Shown here one piece after another: positions 1-9,792 of a stretch of DNA of 64,000 nucleotides. The notes under the pieces were generated by a model that saw only the letters and a program-made list of their open reading frames with translations, had not been told where the DNA came from and searched no databases. Origin of the DNA: Roseovarius sp. (GTDB taxonomy: Bacteria; Pseudomonadota; Alphaproteobacteria; Rhodobacterales; Rhodobacteraceae); NCBI GenBank assembly GCA_014359765.1, contig JACIYT010000004.1, positions 82,275-146,274 on the forward strand. Direction: 5' to 3'. Positions within the stretch are counted from its first letter, which is position 1. Each line of letters starts with the position of its first letter. The position numbers were made by a program, and so were the translations under genes.

Positions 1-513
1 CGCGAGCTGGAGGAGTGGATGTCCACCATCACCCGGCTCGGCTTTGCCGAGGGCGAGGGCGAGGGTGAGGATGCGGGCAGCGCCGCCGCCCATCTCCTCG
101 ACGCCATGGCCGAACAGATGGCCGAACAGATGGATGCGCTCCGGACGCTCTTTGCACGATCCGAGGCAGGGCGCGCCGTGGTCGATGAGAAGCTCGGTGT
201 TCTCGCCGACTCCATCGAGCGGCTGACCCATCGCATGAGCGAACAGAACCCCGTGCAGGTGGCGCTCATGCGCGTGGCCGAGGGACAGGAGCGGCTGGCC
301 GACACGATCGCCGCGCGCGAGACCTCCGAGGGGCTCGATGCCGAGAGCCGGATGCGCCTGCGCTCGATCGACGTGCAGATGCTGCGCATCCTCGAGGAGA
401 TCAGCGCCGGGCGCCACGAGGCGATCACCGAATTGCGCAGCGACCTCGCCGCGCTCACCCGGCTTGTGGCGCAGCTCGGCGCCGTCACGCCGCGCGGCGG
501 CGGGGAGGGCTGA
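1..513 (+). CDS. ExbB/MotA-like biopolymer transport protein, C-terminal part (5' truncated)
   Basis: The frame is open from base 1, so the start lies outside the window; the first ATG (base 19) is internal. The visible ~170 residues are a soluble, helix-rich tail rich in Ala, Glu, Arg and Leu, with no membrane segment. The stop is one base before the ATG of the downstream OmpA/MotB-like gene, so the two are translationally linked. Established knowledge: in Rhodobacteraceae an ExbB/TolQ/MotA-type proton-channel protein commonly precedes such an OmpA-type partner. The assignment rests on this partner, because the channel domain itself is outside the window. It could also be a coiled-coil protein with no channel domain. 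Confidence 0.5.
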   Translation, partial: RELEEWMSTITRLGFAEGEGEGEDAGSAAAHLLDAMAEQMAEQMDALRTLFARSEAGRAVVDEKLGVLADSIERLTHRMSEQNPVQVALMRVAEGQERLADTIAARETSEGLDAESRMRLRSIDVQMLRILEEISAGRHEAITELRSDLAALTRLVAQLGAVTPRGGGEG

Positions 514-514
514 G

Positions 515-2158
515 ATGGCGCTCTCGCGGCGCACGGGGGCACGGTTCCAGGGCGCGATCTGGCCGGGCTTCGTCGATGCGATGACCGGGCTTTTGATGGT
601 GCTGATGTTCGTGCTCACCATCTTCATGATCGTGCAATTCGTGCTGCGCGAGGAGATCAGCGGCCAGGCCTCGCAGCTCGATGTGCTCTCGGCGGAGGTG
701 GCCGCGCTCTCGCGTGCGCTGGGGCTGGCCGAGGATCGCAATGCCGCGCTCGCGGATCGCGTGGGCCTGCTCACCGCGACGCTCGGCGATGCGCGCGCCC
801 GCACCGAGGAGCAGGCGGCGCTCATCGCCTCGCTGCGCGCGCAGAGCGCCGCGCAGGCCGAGGCGCTCACCCGGGCGCAGGGGCGGATCGCTTCCTTCGA
901 GGAACAGGTGGCGAGCCTTCTGGCCGATCGGGACCGCGCGCTGGGGCAAGTGGACGCGCTGGAGGCCGCGCGCGCGGCGCTTCAGGATGAGCAGGCCGCG
1001 CTCAACCTCGCGCTGGCTGGGCTGCGCGAAGAGGTCGATGCCCAGGCCGAGGCCGCGCGCCTCGCGGCGGCGCGCCGTGAGGCGCTCGAGGCGCTGATCG
1101 CCGATCTGCGCGCCCGCGAGGCCGAGGCCGGCGCCGCACAGGCCGCGCTCGAGGAACGGCTGAGCGAGGAAGAGGCCGCGCGGCTGGCCGAGGCGGCGGC
1201 GGCCGAGGCGCTGCGCGCCCGGCTCGAAGGGGCGCAGGCGGAATTGACGGCGATGACGCTGGCGCTGGAGGAAGAACGCCGCCGCGCCGAGGAGACGCTC
1301 ACGCTGCTGGCCGCCGCCGAGGCCGCCCGGGCCGATCTCGACGGTGAGCTGGCCGAGGCGCGCGACCGCGCCCAGGAGCGCGCGGCGCTTCTCGCGCTGG
1401 CGCGCGAGCGGCTTGCCGCGCAGACCGCCGAGACCGAGGCGGCGCAGCGTGAGCGCGCGCTTCTCAATGCCCAGGTGGCGGCGTTGCGCACCCAGCTTGC
1501 CGAATTGGCGGCGCTGTTGCAGGATGCGCGCGCGCGCGAGGCCGAGGCCGAGGTGCAGCTGCAATCGCTCGGCAACGAGCTCAACACCGCGCTCGCCCGC
1601 GTCGCCGCCGAGGAACGCCGCCGCCGCGAGGCCGAGGAGGCGCGCGCCGAGCTGCTCCGGGCCGAGGCCGAGCGGCTCGCGGCGGAGAAGGCCAATCTCG
1701 AGACATACCGTTCGGAATTCTTCGGCCGGATGCGCCAGCTTCTCGGCGGGCGGGAGGGCGTGCGGATCGTCGGCGACCGCTTCGTGTTCTCCTCGGAGGT
1801 GCTCTTTGCCCCCGGCTCCGCCGATCTCTCGGAGGCGGGGCAGACGCAGATCGCCGGCATCGTCGATATCCTGCGCGGTGTCATCGACGAGATTCCCGAG
1901 GGCATCGACTGGGTGTTGCAGGTCGATGGCCATACCGACGACGTGCCGCTTCTGCCCGGCGCGCGCTTTGCCGACAACTGGGCGCTGAGCCAGGCGCGCG
2001 CGCTCTCGGTGGTGCGCTACATGGTGGAGGATCTCGGGTTTCCGCCTGCGCGGCTCTCGGCCAATGGCTATGGCGAGTTCCAGCCGCTCAACCCGGCCGA
2101 CACGCCCGAGGCGCGCGCCCAGAACCGGCGGATAGAGCTGAAGCTCACCACGCGCTGA
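515..2158 (+). CDS. OmpA/MotB-like peptidoglycan-binding envelope protein with long coiled coil
   Basis: The protein has 547 residues, starting at the ATG one base after the upstream stop. It has one N-terminal membrane helix (about residues 17-40, in the MotB/ExbD position), a long Ala/Glu/Arg coiled coil (about 45-400), and a C-terminal OmpA-like domain (about 425-547). That domain carries the motifs VDGHTDDVPL, NWALSQARALSV and QNRRIELKL, which bind peptidoglycan meso-DAP. The architecture is that of a MotB-like stator or periplasmic tether: energised at the inner membrane by the upstream ExbB-like partner and anchored to the cell wall through the coiled coil. The longer reading frame upstream is an artefact of the overlapping gene. 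Substrate or process is unknown. Confidence 0.8.
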   Translation: MALSRRTGARFQGAIWPGFVDAMTGLLMVLMFVLTIFMIVQFVLREEISGQASQLDVLSAEVAALSRALGLAEDRNAALADRVGLLTATLGDARARTEEQAALIASLRAQSAAQAEALTRAQGRIASFEEQVASLLADRDRALGQVDALEAARAALQDEQAALNLALAGLREEVDAQAEAARLAAARREALEALIADLRAREAEAGAAQAALEERLSEEEAARLAEAAAAEALRARLEGAQAELTAMTLALEEERRRAEETLTLLAAAEAARADLDGELAEARDRAQERAALLALARERLAAQTAETEAAQRERALLNAQVAALRTQLAELAALLQDARAREAEAEVQLQSLGNELNTALARVAAEERRRREAEEARAELLRAEAERLAAEKANLETYRSEFFGRMRQLLGGREGVRIVGDRFVFSSEVLFAPGSADLSEAGQTQIAGIVDILRGVIDEIPEGIDWVLQVDGHTDDVPLLPGARFADNWALSQARALSVVRYMVEDLGFPPARLSANGYGEFQPLNPADTPEARAQNRRIELKLTTR

Positions 2159-2248
2159 ACGCCGCGCTGAACGCCGCCGCGCGGTGACGCCCGCAGCCGC
2201 GCCGGGGACCGCGGCGGGCACCGCTGGCAGCATCGCCCGCCGCCGGCC

Positions 2249-4588
2249 TCATTCGGCGGTGAGCAGCGGCGGCTTCTTCTTGCCGGTCAGGCGCCGGCCG
2301 GTGCCCGATCCCTCGATGTCGAGCGCGATCCTGCCGTCGCGCAGCCCGACCTTGACCACGCCACCCTTCGCGAGCTTGCCGAAGAGCAGCTCCTCGGCGA
2401 GCGGCTTCTTGATGTTTTCCTGAATGACGCGGCCCAGCGGTCGCGCGCCCATCCGGTCATCATAGCCCTTTTCGGCCAGCCATTGCGCGGCCTCCTCGCT
2501 CAGCTCGATGGTCACGTCGCGATCCATCAGCTGCGCCTCGAGCTGGAGGACGAATTTCTCGACCACCTTGAGAATGACCTCGCGCGGCAGCGCCCCGAAG
2601 GAGATCACCGCATCGAGCCGGTTGCGGAATTCGGGCGTGAAGGTGCGCTCGATCGCGGCCGTATCCTCGCCCTCGCGCCGGTCGCGGCCAAAGCCGATGG
2701 CCGATTTCGCCTGTTCCGCAGCCCCCGCGTTCGAGGTCATGATGAGCACGACATTGCGGAAATCCACCTTGCGCCCGTTATGGTCGGTGAGCGTGCCGTG
2801 ATCCATCACCTGCAACAGGATGTTGAACACGTCGGGATGTGCCTTCTCGATCTCGTCGAGCAGCAGCACGCAATGGGGATGCTGATCGACCCCGTCGGTC
2901 AGAAGCCCCCCCTGGTCGAAGCCGACATAGCCCGGCGGCGCGCCGATGAGGCGGGAAACCGCGTGTTTCTCCATGTATTCCGACATGTCGAAGCGCAGCA
3001 ATTCCACCCCGAGCGTGGCGGCAAGCTGCTTGGCCACCTCGGTCTTGCCCACGCCGGTGGGTCCGGCGAAGAGATAGTTGCCGATGGGTTTTTCCGGCTC
3101 GCGGAGCCCGGCGCGGGCGAGCTTGATCGCCGAGGCGAGCGCCTCGATCGCGGCATCCTGGCCGAACACCACCCGCTTGAGCGCGCCCTCGAGATCGCGC
3201 AGCACCTCCGAATCGCTCCTGGAGACATTCCTGGGCGGGATGCGGGCGATCTTGGCCACGACATCCTCGATCTCACGCACGCCGATCGACTTGCGCCGCT
3301 TGGAGGCGGCAAGCAGGTGCTGCGCCGCTCCCGCCTCGTCGATCACGTCGATCGCCTTGTCGGGCAGCTTGCGGTCGTTGATGTAGCGCGCCGAGAGGTC
3401 CACCGCCGTGCGGATCGCGTCATTGGTGTAGCGCACCGAATGGTGATCCTCGAAATAGGGCTTCAGCCCGAACAGGATCTTGACCGCGTCCTCGACCGTG
3501 GGCTCGTTCACGTCGATCTTCTGGAAGCGGCGGGCGAGCGCGCGATCCTTCTCGAAATGCTGGCGAAACTCCTTGTAGGTGGTGGAGCCCATGCAGCGCA
3601 GCTTGCCGCCCTGGAGCGCGGGCTTGAGCAGGTTGGAGGCGTCCATCGCCCCGCCCGATGTGGCGCCTGCGCCGATCACGGTGTGGATCTCGTCGATGAA
3701 GAGCACCGCGTCGGGGTGCTTTTCGAGCTCCGTCACCACGGCCTTGAGCCGCTCCTCGAAATCGCCGCGATAGCGCGTGCCCGCGAGCAGCGCGCCCATG
3801 TCGAGCGAATAGATCGTCGTCTGCGAGAGCACCTCGGGGGTTTCGCCCTTGACGATCTTGTGCGCCAGCCCCTCGGCGATGGCGGTCTTGCCCACGCCGG
3901 GATCGCCCACCAGAAGCGGGTTGTTCTTGCGGCGGCGGCAAAGCACCTGGATGCAGCGCTCGACCTCATGCGCGCGACCGATGAGCGGGTCGATATCGCC
4001 GTGCCGCGCCTTCTCGTTGAGATCGACGCAATATTTGGCAAGCGCCGAATCGCCCGCCTCGACCGCCTCGCCCTGCGTCTTGGTGCCGGTGGCATCCTCG
4101 TCCATCTCGGCGGCGCCGCTGATCGGGCGCGCCTCGCCATAGGCGGGATTCTTGGCGACGCCATGGGCGATGAAATTCACCGCGTCATAGCGCGTCATGT
4201 CCTGTTCCTGCAGGAAATAGGCGGCGTTCGATTCGCGCTCGGCAAAGATCGCCACCAGCACGTTGGCCCCCGTCACCTCGGTGCGCCCCGAGCTCTGGAC
4301 ATGGATCGCGGCGCGCTGGATCACGCGCTGGAACGCGGCGGTCGGCACCGCCTCGGAGCCGTCGATATCGGTGACGAGATTGGCGAGGTCATCGTCGATG
4401 AACTCCACCAGCGTGGTGCGCAAATCCTCGGTATCGACGCTGCACGCCTTCATCACGCGGGCGGCGTCGGGTTCGTCCACCAGCGCCAGCAGCAGATGTT
4501 CGAGCGTCGCGAATTCGTGCCGCCGCGCATTGGCGAGCGCGAGCGCGGCATGGATTGCCTGTTCGAGTGTCGTGGAGAATGAAGGCAC
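2249..4588 (-). CDS. clpA: ATP-dependent Clp protease ATP-binding subunit ClpA
   Basis: A 779-residue Hsp100 unfoldase that feeds substrates to ClpP in the cytosol. An N-terminal double Clp-N repeat (about 1-145) is followed by AAA1 with Walker A GDPGVGKT (228-235), AAA2 with a second Walker A GPTGVGKT (about 512) and the Walker B/sensor stretch [12 protein letters not shown], then a ClpB-D2-small C-terminal domain. There is no ClpB-type middle coiled coil, which separates it from ClpB and ClpC. The start is a GTG at 4588, preceded by AAGGAG at good spacing. The adaptor gene clpS, often adjacent, is not in this window. The gene stands alone and is convergent with the OmpA-like gene. Confidence 0.95.
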   Translation of the reverse strand: MPSFSTTLEQAIHAALALANARRHEFATLEHLLLALVDEPDAARVMKACSVDTEDLRTTLVEFIDDDLANLVTDIDGSEAVPTAAFQRVIQRAAIHVQSSGRTEVTGANVLVAIFAERESNAAYFLQEQDMTRYDAVNFIAHGVAKNPAYGEARPISGAAEMDEDATGTKTQGEAVEAGDSALAKYCVDLNEKARHGDIDPLIGRAHEVERCIQVLCRRRKNNPLLVGDPGVGKTAIAEGLAHKIVKGETPEVLSQTTIYSLDMGALLAGTRYRGDFEERLKAVVTELEKHPDAVLFIDEIHTVIGAGATSGGAMDASNLLKPALQGGKLRCMGSTTYKEFRQHFEKDRALARRFQKIDVNEPTVEDAVKILFGLKPYFEDHHSVRYTNDAIRTAVDLSARYINDRKLPDKAIDVIDEAGAAQHLLAASKRRKSIGVREIEDVVAKIARIPPRNVSRSDSEVLRDLEGALKRVVFGQDAAIEALASAIKLARAGLREPEKPIGNYLFAGPTGVGKTEVAKQLAATLGVELLRFDMSEYMEKHAVSRLIGAPPGYVGFDQGGLLTDGVDQHPHCVLLLDEIEKAHPDVFNILLQVMDHGTLTDHNGRKVDFRNVVLIMTSNAGAAEQAKSAIGFGRDRREGEDTAAIERTFTPEFRNRLDAVISFGALPREVILKVVEKFVLQLEAQLMDRDVTIELSEEAAQWLAEKGYDDRMGARPLGRVIQENIKKPLAEELLFGKLAKGGVVKVGLRDGRIALDIEGSGTGRRLTGKKKPPLLTAE

Positions 4589-4615
4589 GGTCGTGCTCCT
4601 TCTGATCTTGGCCCT

Positions 4616-4630
4616 CGGGCAGTCTGCCCG
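4616..4630. promoter_or_regulatory. 15-bp perfect palindrome in the clpA leader
   Basis: CGGGCAGTCTGCCCG is a perfect inverted repeat with 7-base arms around a central T. It lies 28 bases upstream of the clpA GTG start, close to its ribosome binding site. It could be an operator or an mRNA hairpin limiting clpA translation; nothing else links it to a regulator. Confidence 0.35.
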
Positions 4631-4745
4631 ACAACCTTGGCCTCATAGTGTTAAAGTTTGGTCGATGACGGCGCGGCTTCAAGGATAAATTTGTAAAACC
4701 GCCTCACATTTCCTCATGCGTCCCGGCCCCTGTCGTAACATTGCA

Positions 4746-5513
4746 TCAGAAACGGTCCTTGCGACGCCTGATTTCGGCAAAGACCTCCGCCTCGGGCGCG
4801 TCCGCCATCCCGAGCCGCGCGCGGATCGCGCCATCATGCGCGCGCAGGAACGGGTTGGTGGCCAGCTCCTCCCCGAGGGTTGTGGGGACGGTCGGGCGAT
4901 TTTCGGCGCGCGTCTGTTCGACCTCGCGGATACGCGCGGCAAGGCGCGGATTGTCGGGGTCGATGGTGGCGGCAAAGCGCGCGTTGGCGGCGGTGTATTC
5001 ATGGCCCGAGAAAACCAGCGTGTCGGGCGGCAGCGCGGCAAGCCTGGCAAGGCTTGCGTGCATCTGCTCCATGGTGCCCTCGAACACCCGCCCGCAACCA
5101 AGCGCCATCAGGCTGTCGGCGGTAAAGACCGCGCCGCTATCGGGAAAATGATAGGCCACATGGCCGAGCGTATGCCCCGGCACGGCCAGGACATGGCCGA
5201 TCTCATGGCCGATGCGCAGCGTGTCGCCATCGGCCACGGCAAGATCGAGCGGCGGCAGCCGATGCGCATCCGCCGCCGCCCCGATCACCCGCGCCGGGGC
5301 CTGCGCCAGAAGCCCCTCCAGCCCCTGCACATGATCGGCATGGTGATGGGTCAGCAGCACATCCGAGAGCGTCCAGCCGCGCGCGCGCAGCGCCGCGAGA
5401 ACGGGCGCGGCGTCGGGCACATCCACCACCGCGGTGGCCCCGGTCGCCGGATCATGGGCGAGATAGGCGTAATTGTCCGCAAGGCAGGGAATGGTGACGA
5501 TCTGCAAGGCCAT
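4746..5513 (-). CDS. gloB: Hydroxyacylglutathione hydrolase (glyoxalase II)
   Basis: A 255-residue metallo-beta-lactamase-fold enzyme that hydrolyses S-D-lactoylglutathione to D-lactate and glutathione, completing methylglyoxal detoxification in the cytosol. The binuclear metal motif HHHADH is at residues 56-61, further ligands lie in the GHTLGH and GHEYT segments, and a C-terminal HAGH-type domain ends with the usual RRRKD(R)F tail. The chosen ATG at 5513 is preceded by GAGGGGG about 9 bases upstream. An in-frame ATG 20 codons earlier has no such site and adds sequence absent from the family. The gene is divergent from the methyltransferase-like gene 64 bases away. Confidence 0.95.
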   Translation of the reverse strand: MALQIVTIPCLADNYAYLAHDPATGATAVVDVPDAAPVLAALRARGWTLSDVLLTHHHADHVQGLEGLLAQAPARVIGAAADAHRLPPLDLAVADGDTLRIGHEIGHVLAVPGHTLGHVAYHFPDSGAVFTADSLMALGCGRVFEGTMEQMHASLARLAALPPDTLVFSGHEYTAANARFAATIDPDNPRLAARIREVEQTRAENRPTVPTTLGEELATNPFLRAHDGAIRARLGMADAPEAEVFAEIRRRKDRF

Positions 5514-5577
5514 GGTCTGTTTCCCCCTCTCGTTTCCGGTGATAGCTTCAGGGTGACGCATCAGGGGCGGCACTTCA

Positions 5578-6318
5578 ATGCATCTCGACGTGCAGGAACT
5601 GCGAAATTTCTATTACCGAAATCCGCTGGGGCGGGCGGTGCAGAAGGCCCTGCGCGCGCAAATGGCCGCGTTCTGGCCCGAGGCGCAGGGGCAGACGGTG
5701 GCGGGGTTCGGCTTTGCCGTGCCGTTCCTGCGGCCCTATCTGGCGGATGCGCGCCGGGTGATCGGGCTCATGCCCGCGCCGCAGGGCGTGATCGGCTGGC
5801 CGCAGGGGATGCCCAATGTCGCGGTGCTGTGCGAAGAAACGCTCTGGCCGCTGGAAACTGGCCATGTGGACAAGCTGCTGGTCGTGCACGGGCTCGAGAC
5901 CTCGGATCGGCCCGGTGATCTGCTGGAGGAGTGCTGGCGTGTGCTCGGCCCCGGCGGATCGGCGCTGTTCGTGGTGCCGAACCGCGCCGGGCTCTGGTCG
6001 CGGTCGGATCGCACGCCGTTCGGCTTCGGCCGGCCCTATAGCCAGTCGCAGCTCGAGAACCAGTTGAAGGAACATGATTTCCTGCCCGAGCGGCACGCCA
6101 TGGCGCTCTATCAGCCGCCCTCGGGCCGACGCTTCTGGCGGCGCACGGCCGGCATGTGGGAACGTGTGGGCGCGCGGTTCGCGATGGTGGCGGTGGGCGG
6201 CGTGCTGATGGTCGAGGCCACCAAGCGCGTGCAGGCCCCGAGCGGGCGGGGGCTGCGCGAAAAGGTCCGCCGCCCGCTGGGCGTGCTGGTGCCGCGCCCG
6301 GAGGCAAAGCCGGTCTAG
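5578..6318 (+). CDS. Class I SAM-dependent methyltransferase-like protein
   Basis: 246 residues with a methyltransferase-11-like layout: a weak glycine-rich region ([15 protein letters not shown]), then [22 protein letters not shown], which matches the post-motif II/III segment of class I methyltransferases, and a short basic C-terminal tail. The SAM-binding glycine motif is degenerate (GFGFAVP instead of GxGxG), so the activity is not certain. Its position directly behind divergent gloB is common in Rhodobacteraceae. The substrate is not inferable. Its TAG stop shares a CTAG palindrome with the convergent sulfotransferase stop. Confidence 0.7.
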   Translation: MHLDVQELRNFYYRNPLGRAVQKALRAQMAAFWPEAQGQTVAGFGFAVPFLRPYLADARRVIGLMPAPQGVIGWPQGMPNVAVLCEETLWPLETGHVDKLLVVHGLETSDRPGDLLEECWRVLGPGGSALFVVPNRAGLWSRSDRTPFGFGRPYSQSQLENQLKEHDFLPERHAMALYQPPSGRRFWRRTAGMWERVGARFAMVAVGGVLMVEATKRVQAPSGRGLREKVRRPLGVLVPRPEAKPV

Positions 6319-7250
6319 CCGCCCGCGCTGTCGTAGCCGAACACCGGATCGAGCCGCCCCTCGACCATCGCATCCACCTGCGCGAGCTGTTCGGGCGTGA
6401 AATAGTCGCGGTAGCCGCCGACCTTGCCGCGCCGCACCTTGAAGCTGTCGGGGTTGCTCTCGTCGCCGGGCTTCATGCGCTGGCCGCTGGCGCGCATCCC
6501 CTCGTTTTTCGCCTCGCGCTTCTTCATGTTCTCATAGGCGGCATAGTCGCGCGCGGCCTCGATATGCGCGGGGTTTCCCGGTGTGCCGGTATGGGTCACG
6601 GCGCGTTGCAGCGCGCTGGCGGGGTCGGCGCGCATGTCCTCGTAGCGGATCATCAAGAGGTCATCGCCCATCATCGGCATGGCCCGTGCCCAGCCGTTGA
6701 AATAGTCCACGATGCGCGGGATGCCGCAATCGGGATTGGCGACGAAATCGAAGATCTCCACCTCCGCCCCGTGGGGGGGATAGAAATTCAGCTCCTTCTT
6801 GCCGGGCAGCATCCGGTATTTCCACTGGAAATACTGCGACACCGCCACGTCGCGCGGATCGCGCACCAGAAGCACCACGCGCTTGCCCCGGAAATGATCG
6901 AGCCGCTCCCATTCGCGCAGATAGTCGCGCATGTAGTTGTTATGGCTGAAGAGCACCTTGGGCGCGGCCGGGTTCAGGCGGTGGAAATTGTCGAATTCCA
7001 GCATGTTTTCGGTCGGCAGGGCGAAATGCAGCTGGTAGAAGCGCGAGAGCATCACGCGAAACCAGGTCCGCCCGCTCTTGCCCCAGGACATCAGAACCCA
7101 GTCGGCCTCCTGCAATTTCCGGTATTCCTCGCGCCCGCGCAGTCGGCGTTCGAGGGCGAGCCGGCGTGCCCTGGGCAGGAAGAACAGCGCGCCGAGGATC
7201 AGGTGGCGGCTGGCGAGGGCGCGGATTTCGCGGGGCGTGGTGTTGAACAT
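6315..7250 (-). CDS. PAPS-dependent sulfotransferase (1 of 4)
   Basis: A 311-residue Sulfotransfer_1-type enzyme that moves sulfate from PAPS to a hydroxyl or amine acceptor. Visible signatures are the 5'-phosphosulfate-binding loop [11 protein letters not shown] near residue 60, the 3'-phosphate-binding stretch [13 protein letters not shown], and the C-terminal [14 protein letters not shown], which matches the conserved PAPS-contacting end of the family. The start at 7250 (MFNTTPRE) is chosen because the 30-codon upstream extension lacks family sequence. Closest in style to the sulfotransferases at 15.2-16.2 and 16.3-17.2 kb. Nearby glycosyltransferase-like and ELM1 genes suggest a surface glycan or glycolipid acceptor, which is inference. 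Confidence 0.85.
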   Translation of the reverse strand: MFNTTPREIRALASRHLILGALFFLPRARRLALERRLRGREEYRKLQEADWVLMSWGKSGRTWFRVMLSRFYQLHFALPTENMLEFDNFHRLNPAAPKVLFSHNNYMRDYLREWERLDHFRGKRVVLLVRDPRDVAVSQYFQWKYRMLPGKKELNFYPPHGAEVEIFDFVANPDCGIPRIVDYFNGWARAMPMMGDDLLMIRYEDMRADPASALQRAVTHTGTPGNPAHIEAARDYAAYENMKKREAKNEGMRASGQRMKPGDESNPDSFKVRRGKVGGYRDYFTPEQLAQVDAMVEGRLDPVFGYDSAGG

Positions 7251-7348
7251 GGGCGGCGTCTTTCGGACGGTCGGGGCTTCACGTTTCGCGGCCCGCGATG
7301 CATAGGGGAATGGGGCCGGACCGCGCCCCTTTGAACGCAAGCGGCGGG

Positions 7349-8443
7349 ATGATGCAAGCGAAACTCTGGACGCTTCTGGGCCGCAAGGCGGGCGACAACA
7401 CGCAGGTGAGCACGCTGGCGGCGGAACTCGGCTGGCCGGTCGAGGAAAAGCGCATCCTCGCGCGCGCGTGGGAGATCGTGCCGCATCTCCTGCTGGGCGA
7501 GACGCTCGCAGGCATCGACCGCGCGGCCTCGTCGCCGCTCGTCCCGCCCTGGCCCGATCTGGTGATCAGCGCGGGACGGCGCAACGAGCCGGTGGCGCGC
7601 TGGATCCGTGCACAGGCGGGCGGGGCGGTGAAGCTTGTCCATGTCGGGCGGCCCTGGGCGCGGCCCGAGACCTACGATCTCATCGTCACGACCCCGCAAT
7701 ATTTCCTGCCCGAGGGTGGCAATGTGCTGGTCAATCCGCTGCCCTTGCACAGTCTGACGCGGGAAGGCGTGGCGACGGATGCCGCGCGCCTCGCCCCCCG
7801 GCTGGCGCATCTGCCGCGCCCCTTCACCACGGTGCTGATCGGCGGTGACAGCGGCGCGTTTGTCTTTACCCCCGAGACCGGGCGGCGGCTGGCGGAGGGG
7901 GTGGGCCGGCTGGTGGCGGCGACGGGGGGCAGCGTTCTGGTGAGCGACAGCGCGCGTACGCCCGCGCCCGCGCGCAGGGCCTTTCGCGCGGCGCTCGATG
8001 TGCCCTCGGCCTGTTATTGGGCCGATGCGCGCGACGACTGGCCCGAAAACCCCTATCGCGGCTTTCTGGGGCTGGCCGATCGCTTCGTTGTCACCGGCGA
8101 GAGCATGTCGATGCTGGCCGAGGCCGCCGCCATGGGCCGGCCGCTCTATGTCTTCGATCCCGCCGAGCGGGGCGCATGGTGGGCGCGCGCGCATAATTGG
8201 GGCGTGAAGCCCCTGAGCCACCGCCTTGCCATGCGGCTTGCGCCCCGGCGGATGCGCCGCGATGTGGGGCGGATTCAGGCGGCTTTGGTGGCGGAGGGCC
8301 GGGCGCGGTGGCTGGAAGAGGCACCAGCGTTGATCGCGGCGGGCGAGGGCTGGAGCGTGGCAGCCGGGGCCGATCCGCAGGCAGGCGTGCGCCGCGCGGC
8401 AGAGCGGGTGCGGGCGCTCTTCTCGTGTCCGGTCAAGGCGTAG
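7349..8443 (+). CDS. ELM1-family (DUF1022) protein, first copy
   Basis: About 364 residues. It opens with LWTLLGRKAGDNTQ, then WPDLVISAGRRNEPVARWI, an IGG segment (VLIGGDSGAFVF) and RFVVTGESMSMLAEAAAMG. This is the pattern of the bacterial proteins related to plant mitochondrial fission factor ELM1, which look like a two-lobed GT-B-type fold. Function is unknown; older annotations call it a nucleoside-diphosphate-sugar epimerase without proof. Two adjacent ATGs (7349 and 7352) are possible starts, and an earlier ATG at 7298 lies too close to the divergent gene. A second copy is at 11.7-12.9 kb, in an operon with lipid enzymes. Confidence 0.8.
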   Translation: MMQAKLWTLLGRKAGDNTQVSTLAAELGWPVEEKRILARAWEIVPHLLLGETLAGIDRAASSPLVPPWPDLVISAGRRNEPVARWIRAQAGGAVKLVHVGRPWARPETYDLIVTTPQYFLPEGGNVLVNPLPLHSLTREGVATDAARLAPRLAHLPRPFTTVLIGGDSGAFVFTPETGRRLAEGVGRLVAATGGSVLVSDSARTPAPARRAFRAALDVPSACYWADARDDWPENPYRGFLGLADRFVVTGESMSMLAEAAAMGRPLYVFDPAERGAWWARAHNWGVKPLSHRLAMRLAPRRMRRDVGRIQAALVAEGRARWLEEAPALIAAGEGWSVAAGADPQAGVRRAAERVRALFSCPVKA

Positions 8444-8576
8444 CCGGGCAGCGCCTGCCTGGGCGGGCGCTCTTGCGGGACGGGGCCAGTGGTGCCGGCA
8501 TCTCTGAAATGCGCGCCGTTTCAATGCGTTGCAACGATAGAAGCGCCTGCCGGGGGGCAGGCAGGCGCTGCCCGGC
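8443..8576. repeat. 18-bp inverted repeat with a competing internal hairpin
   Basis: GCCGGGCAGCGCCTGCCT (8443-8460) recurs perfectly in reverse complement at 8559-8576. The right arm can instead fold locally, AGCGCCTGCC (8542-8551) with GGCAGGCGCT (8560-8569). The two folds exclude each other. This fills most of the 308-base gap between the ELM1 gene (plus) and the glycosyltransferase-like gene (minus); no gene is visible there. It is likely a termination region or a degenerate repeat element. Confidence 0.55.
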
Positions 8577-8707
8577 TGCGCCGGGCGGGAAGGCTGCGCA
8601 TCGCCGTGCCGGGGGGCGGCCCGGCGCTGCGCGGCGGCGCACCAGGGCGCGCCTTGATTCCGCGCATTGGTGCCCGGCATTACCGGGCGGACAGGGATAC
8701 CACGTTT

Positions 8708-8734
8708 CCCGCCCCGACAACCTCGCGGGGCGGG
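8708..8734 (-). terminator. GC-rich hairpin downstream of the glycosyltransferase-like gene
   Basis: CCCGCCCCG pairs perfectly with CGGGGCGGG across a 9-base loop, starting 17 bases beyond the stop of the minus-strand gene. There is no clear U-run on the minus strand, so this is a putative hairpin terminator or RNA-end stabiliser. Confidence 0.4.
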
Positions 8735-8751
8735 GGACCGTGCGTGACCGC

Positions 8752-9702
8752 TCAGGCCGCCATCGCCAGATTGCCCGCGCTCAGCGGATGCGCGGGGGCC
8801 GGCGGAAGATCGGGCGTGCGCTCGAGCAGCTCGAGAGCGTCGTGGCGCACATGGTTCTGCGCCATCTCGTTGCGCAGGAACTCCTCGGAAATCTTGCCCT
8901 CGTTCACGCATTCCTTGAGCAGCCCCATGAAGAACCGTTCCTGGTTCTTGTCGGGATGCGCCTTGTAATTGCCCATCAGCCCGTATTCGCCGAAGATCTG
9001 CCGACGCAGCCGCAGCACCCATCCGGCGGGCGGGAAGGCGCGGAACCGCTCGGAGGGGCGCCAATCGACCTTGAGCCCGGTCTTCCACGGCTGCGTCTTG
9101 CGGCGCGTGGTGTGCAGCATCTTCGTCTCGGTTGTGAACTTGTCGAAATCGTTCCACTCCTTCTCGATGAAGTCGATCGTCTCGCGCGGTTCCTTGCGCA
9201 GCCCGATCCAGTCCTGATAGTCGAGATCGCCGGTGAACATGGCGCGGAACTGTTCCTCGACCTTCCAGTGGGTCAGCTTGGCGCAATCGAGCAGCATCAC
9301 CGAAGAGGCCACGTTGCCGTCGATGAGGCCCTTGGGGCCGGAGCGCATCCGCGCCATGATCGCCTTGCCGTTCATCTCGCGGCTGAGCAGATCCCAGATA
9401 TCGGTGCAGGCGAACACATCGGGGTCGATCACCACCGCGCGCCCCTCATAGCCCATCAGCTCGGGCGGCATCATGCGGGTGGGCGTAAAGGATTGCAGGT
9501 CGTCGTTGAGCCAGACCCGCCAGATCCCGTCGCGCAGGTATTCGCGGCCCTCATGCTCGGCGAAGAACGGATAGTTGCGGCTGTCGATGATGGTCACGTC
9601 GAACTTGTCGTTATGCGCCGAATAGCGCCGGATGGCGTGCTCGGCCACGATGGCGCCGACGATCTGCTTGTGGTTGGTCTGGATGAAGACACCGTATTTC
9701 AT
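8752..9702 (-). CDS. GT-A-like glycosyltransferase-family protein, paralogue A
   Basis: 316 residues. It begins MKYGVFIQTNHKQIVGA and has a likely nucleotide-sugar/metal motif IDPDVF (a DxD in the GT8 position), then LTHWKVEEQF, KTQPWKTGL and NHVRHDAL. These blocks are shared at the same spacing with the gene at 14.2-15.1 kb, so the two are paralogues. The DPD motif after a hydrophobic strand and the small-residue block SSVMLLDCAKLTHW suggest a retaining GT-A fold, but I do not recognise a characterised member. No membrane segment or signal peptide is visible. The start at 9702 follows GGGCGAGG-type sequence; 10 extra upstream codons are unlike the paralogue. Confidence 0.6.
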   Translation of the reverse strand: MKYGVFIQTNHKQIVGAIVAEHAIRRYSAHNDKFDVTIIDSRNYPFFAEHEGREYLRDGIWRVWLNDDLQSFTPTRMMPPELMGYEGRAVVIDPDVFACTDIWDLLSREMNGKAIMARMRSGPKGLIDGNVASSVMLLDCAKLTHWKVEEQFRAMFTGDLDYQDWIGLRKEPRETIDFIEKEWNDFDKFTTETKMLHTTRRKTQPWKTGLKVDWRPSERFRAFPPAGWVLRLRRQIFGEYGLMGNYKAHPDKNQERFFMGLLKECVNEGKISEEFLRNEMAQNHVRHDALELLERTPDLPPAPAHPLSAGNLAMAA

Positions 9703-9792
9703 GGGCGAGGTCCGTCCCCTGTCTGTTTCCATTTCGTCGCGCGCAATCCTACACGAGAGCAGCGGCGGGTTCCATGACCCCCGCGCTCACGC

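Noticed and set aside
1..2158. ZorA/ZorB pair of a Zorya anti-phage system
   Set aside because: The MotA/ExbB plus OmpA-like pair resembles ZorAB, but the next gene is clpA, with no zorC/zorD/zorE, and the pair is common in Rhodobacteraceae core genomes.
2483..4582. Long plus-strand open frame opposite clpA
   Set aside because: It is rich in His, Arg and Gly and antisense to a clear ClpA; an effect of GC-rich codons.
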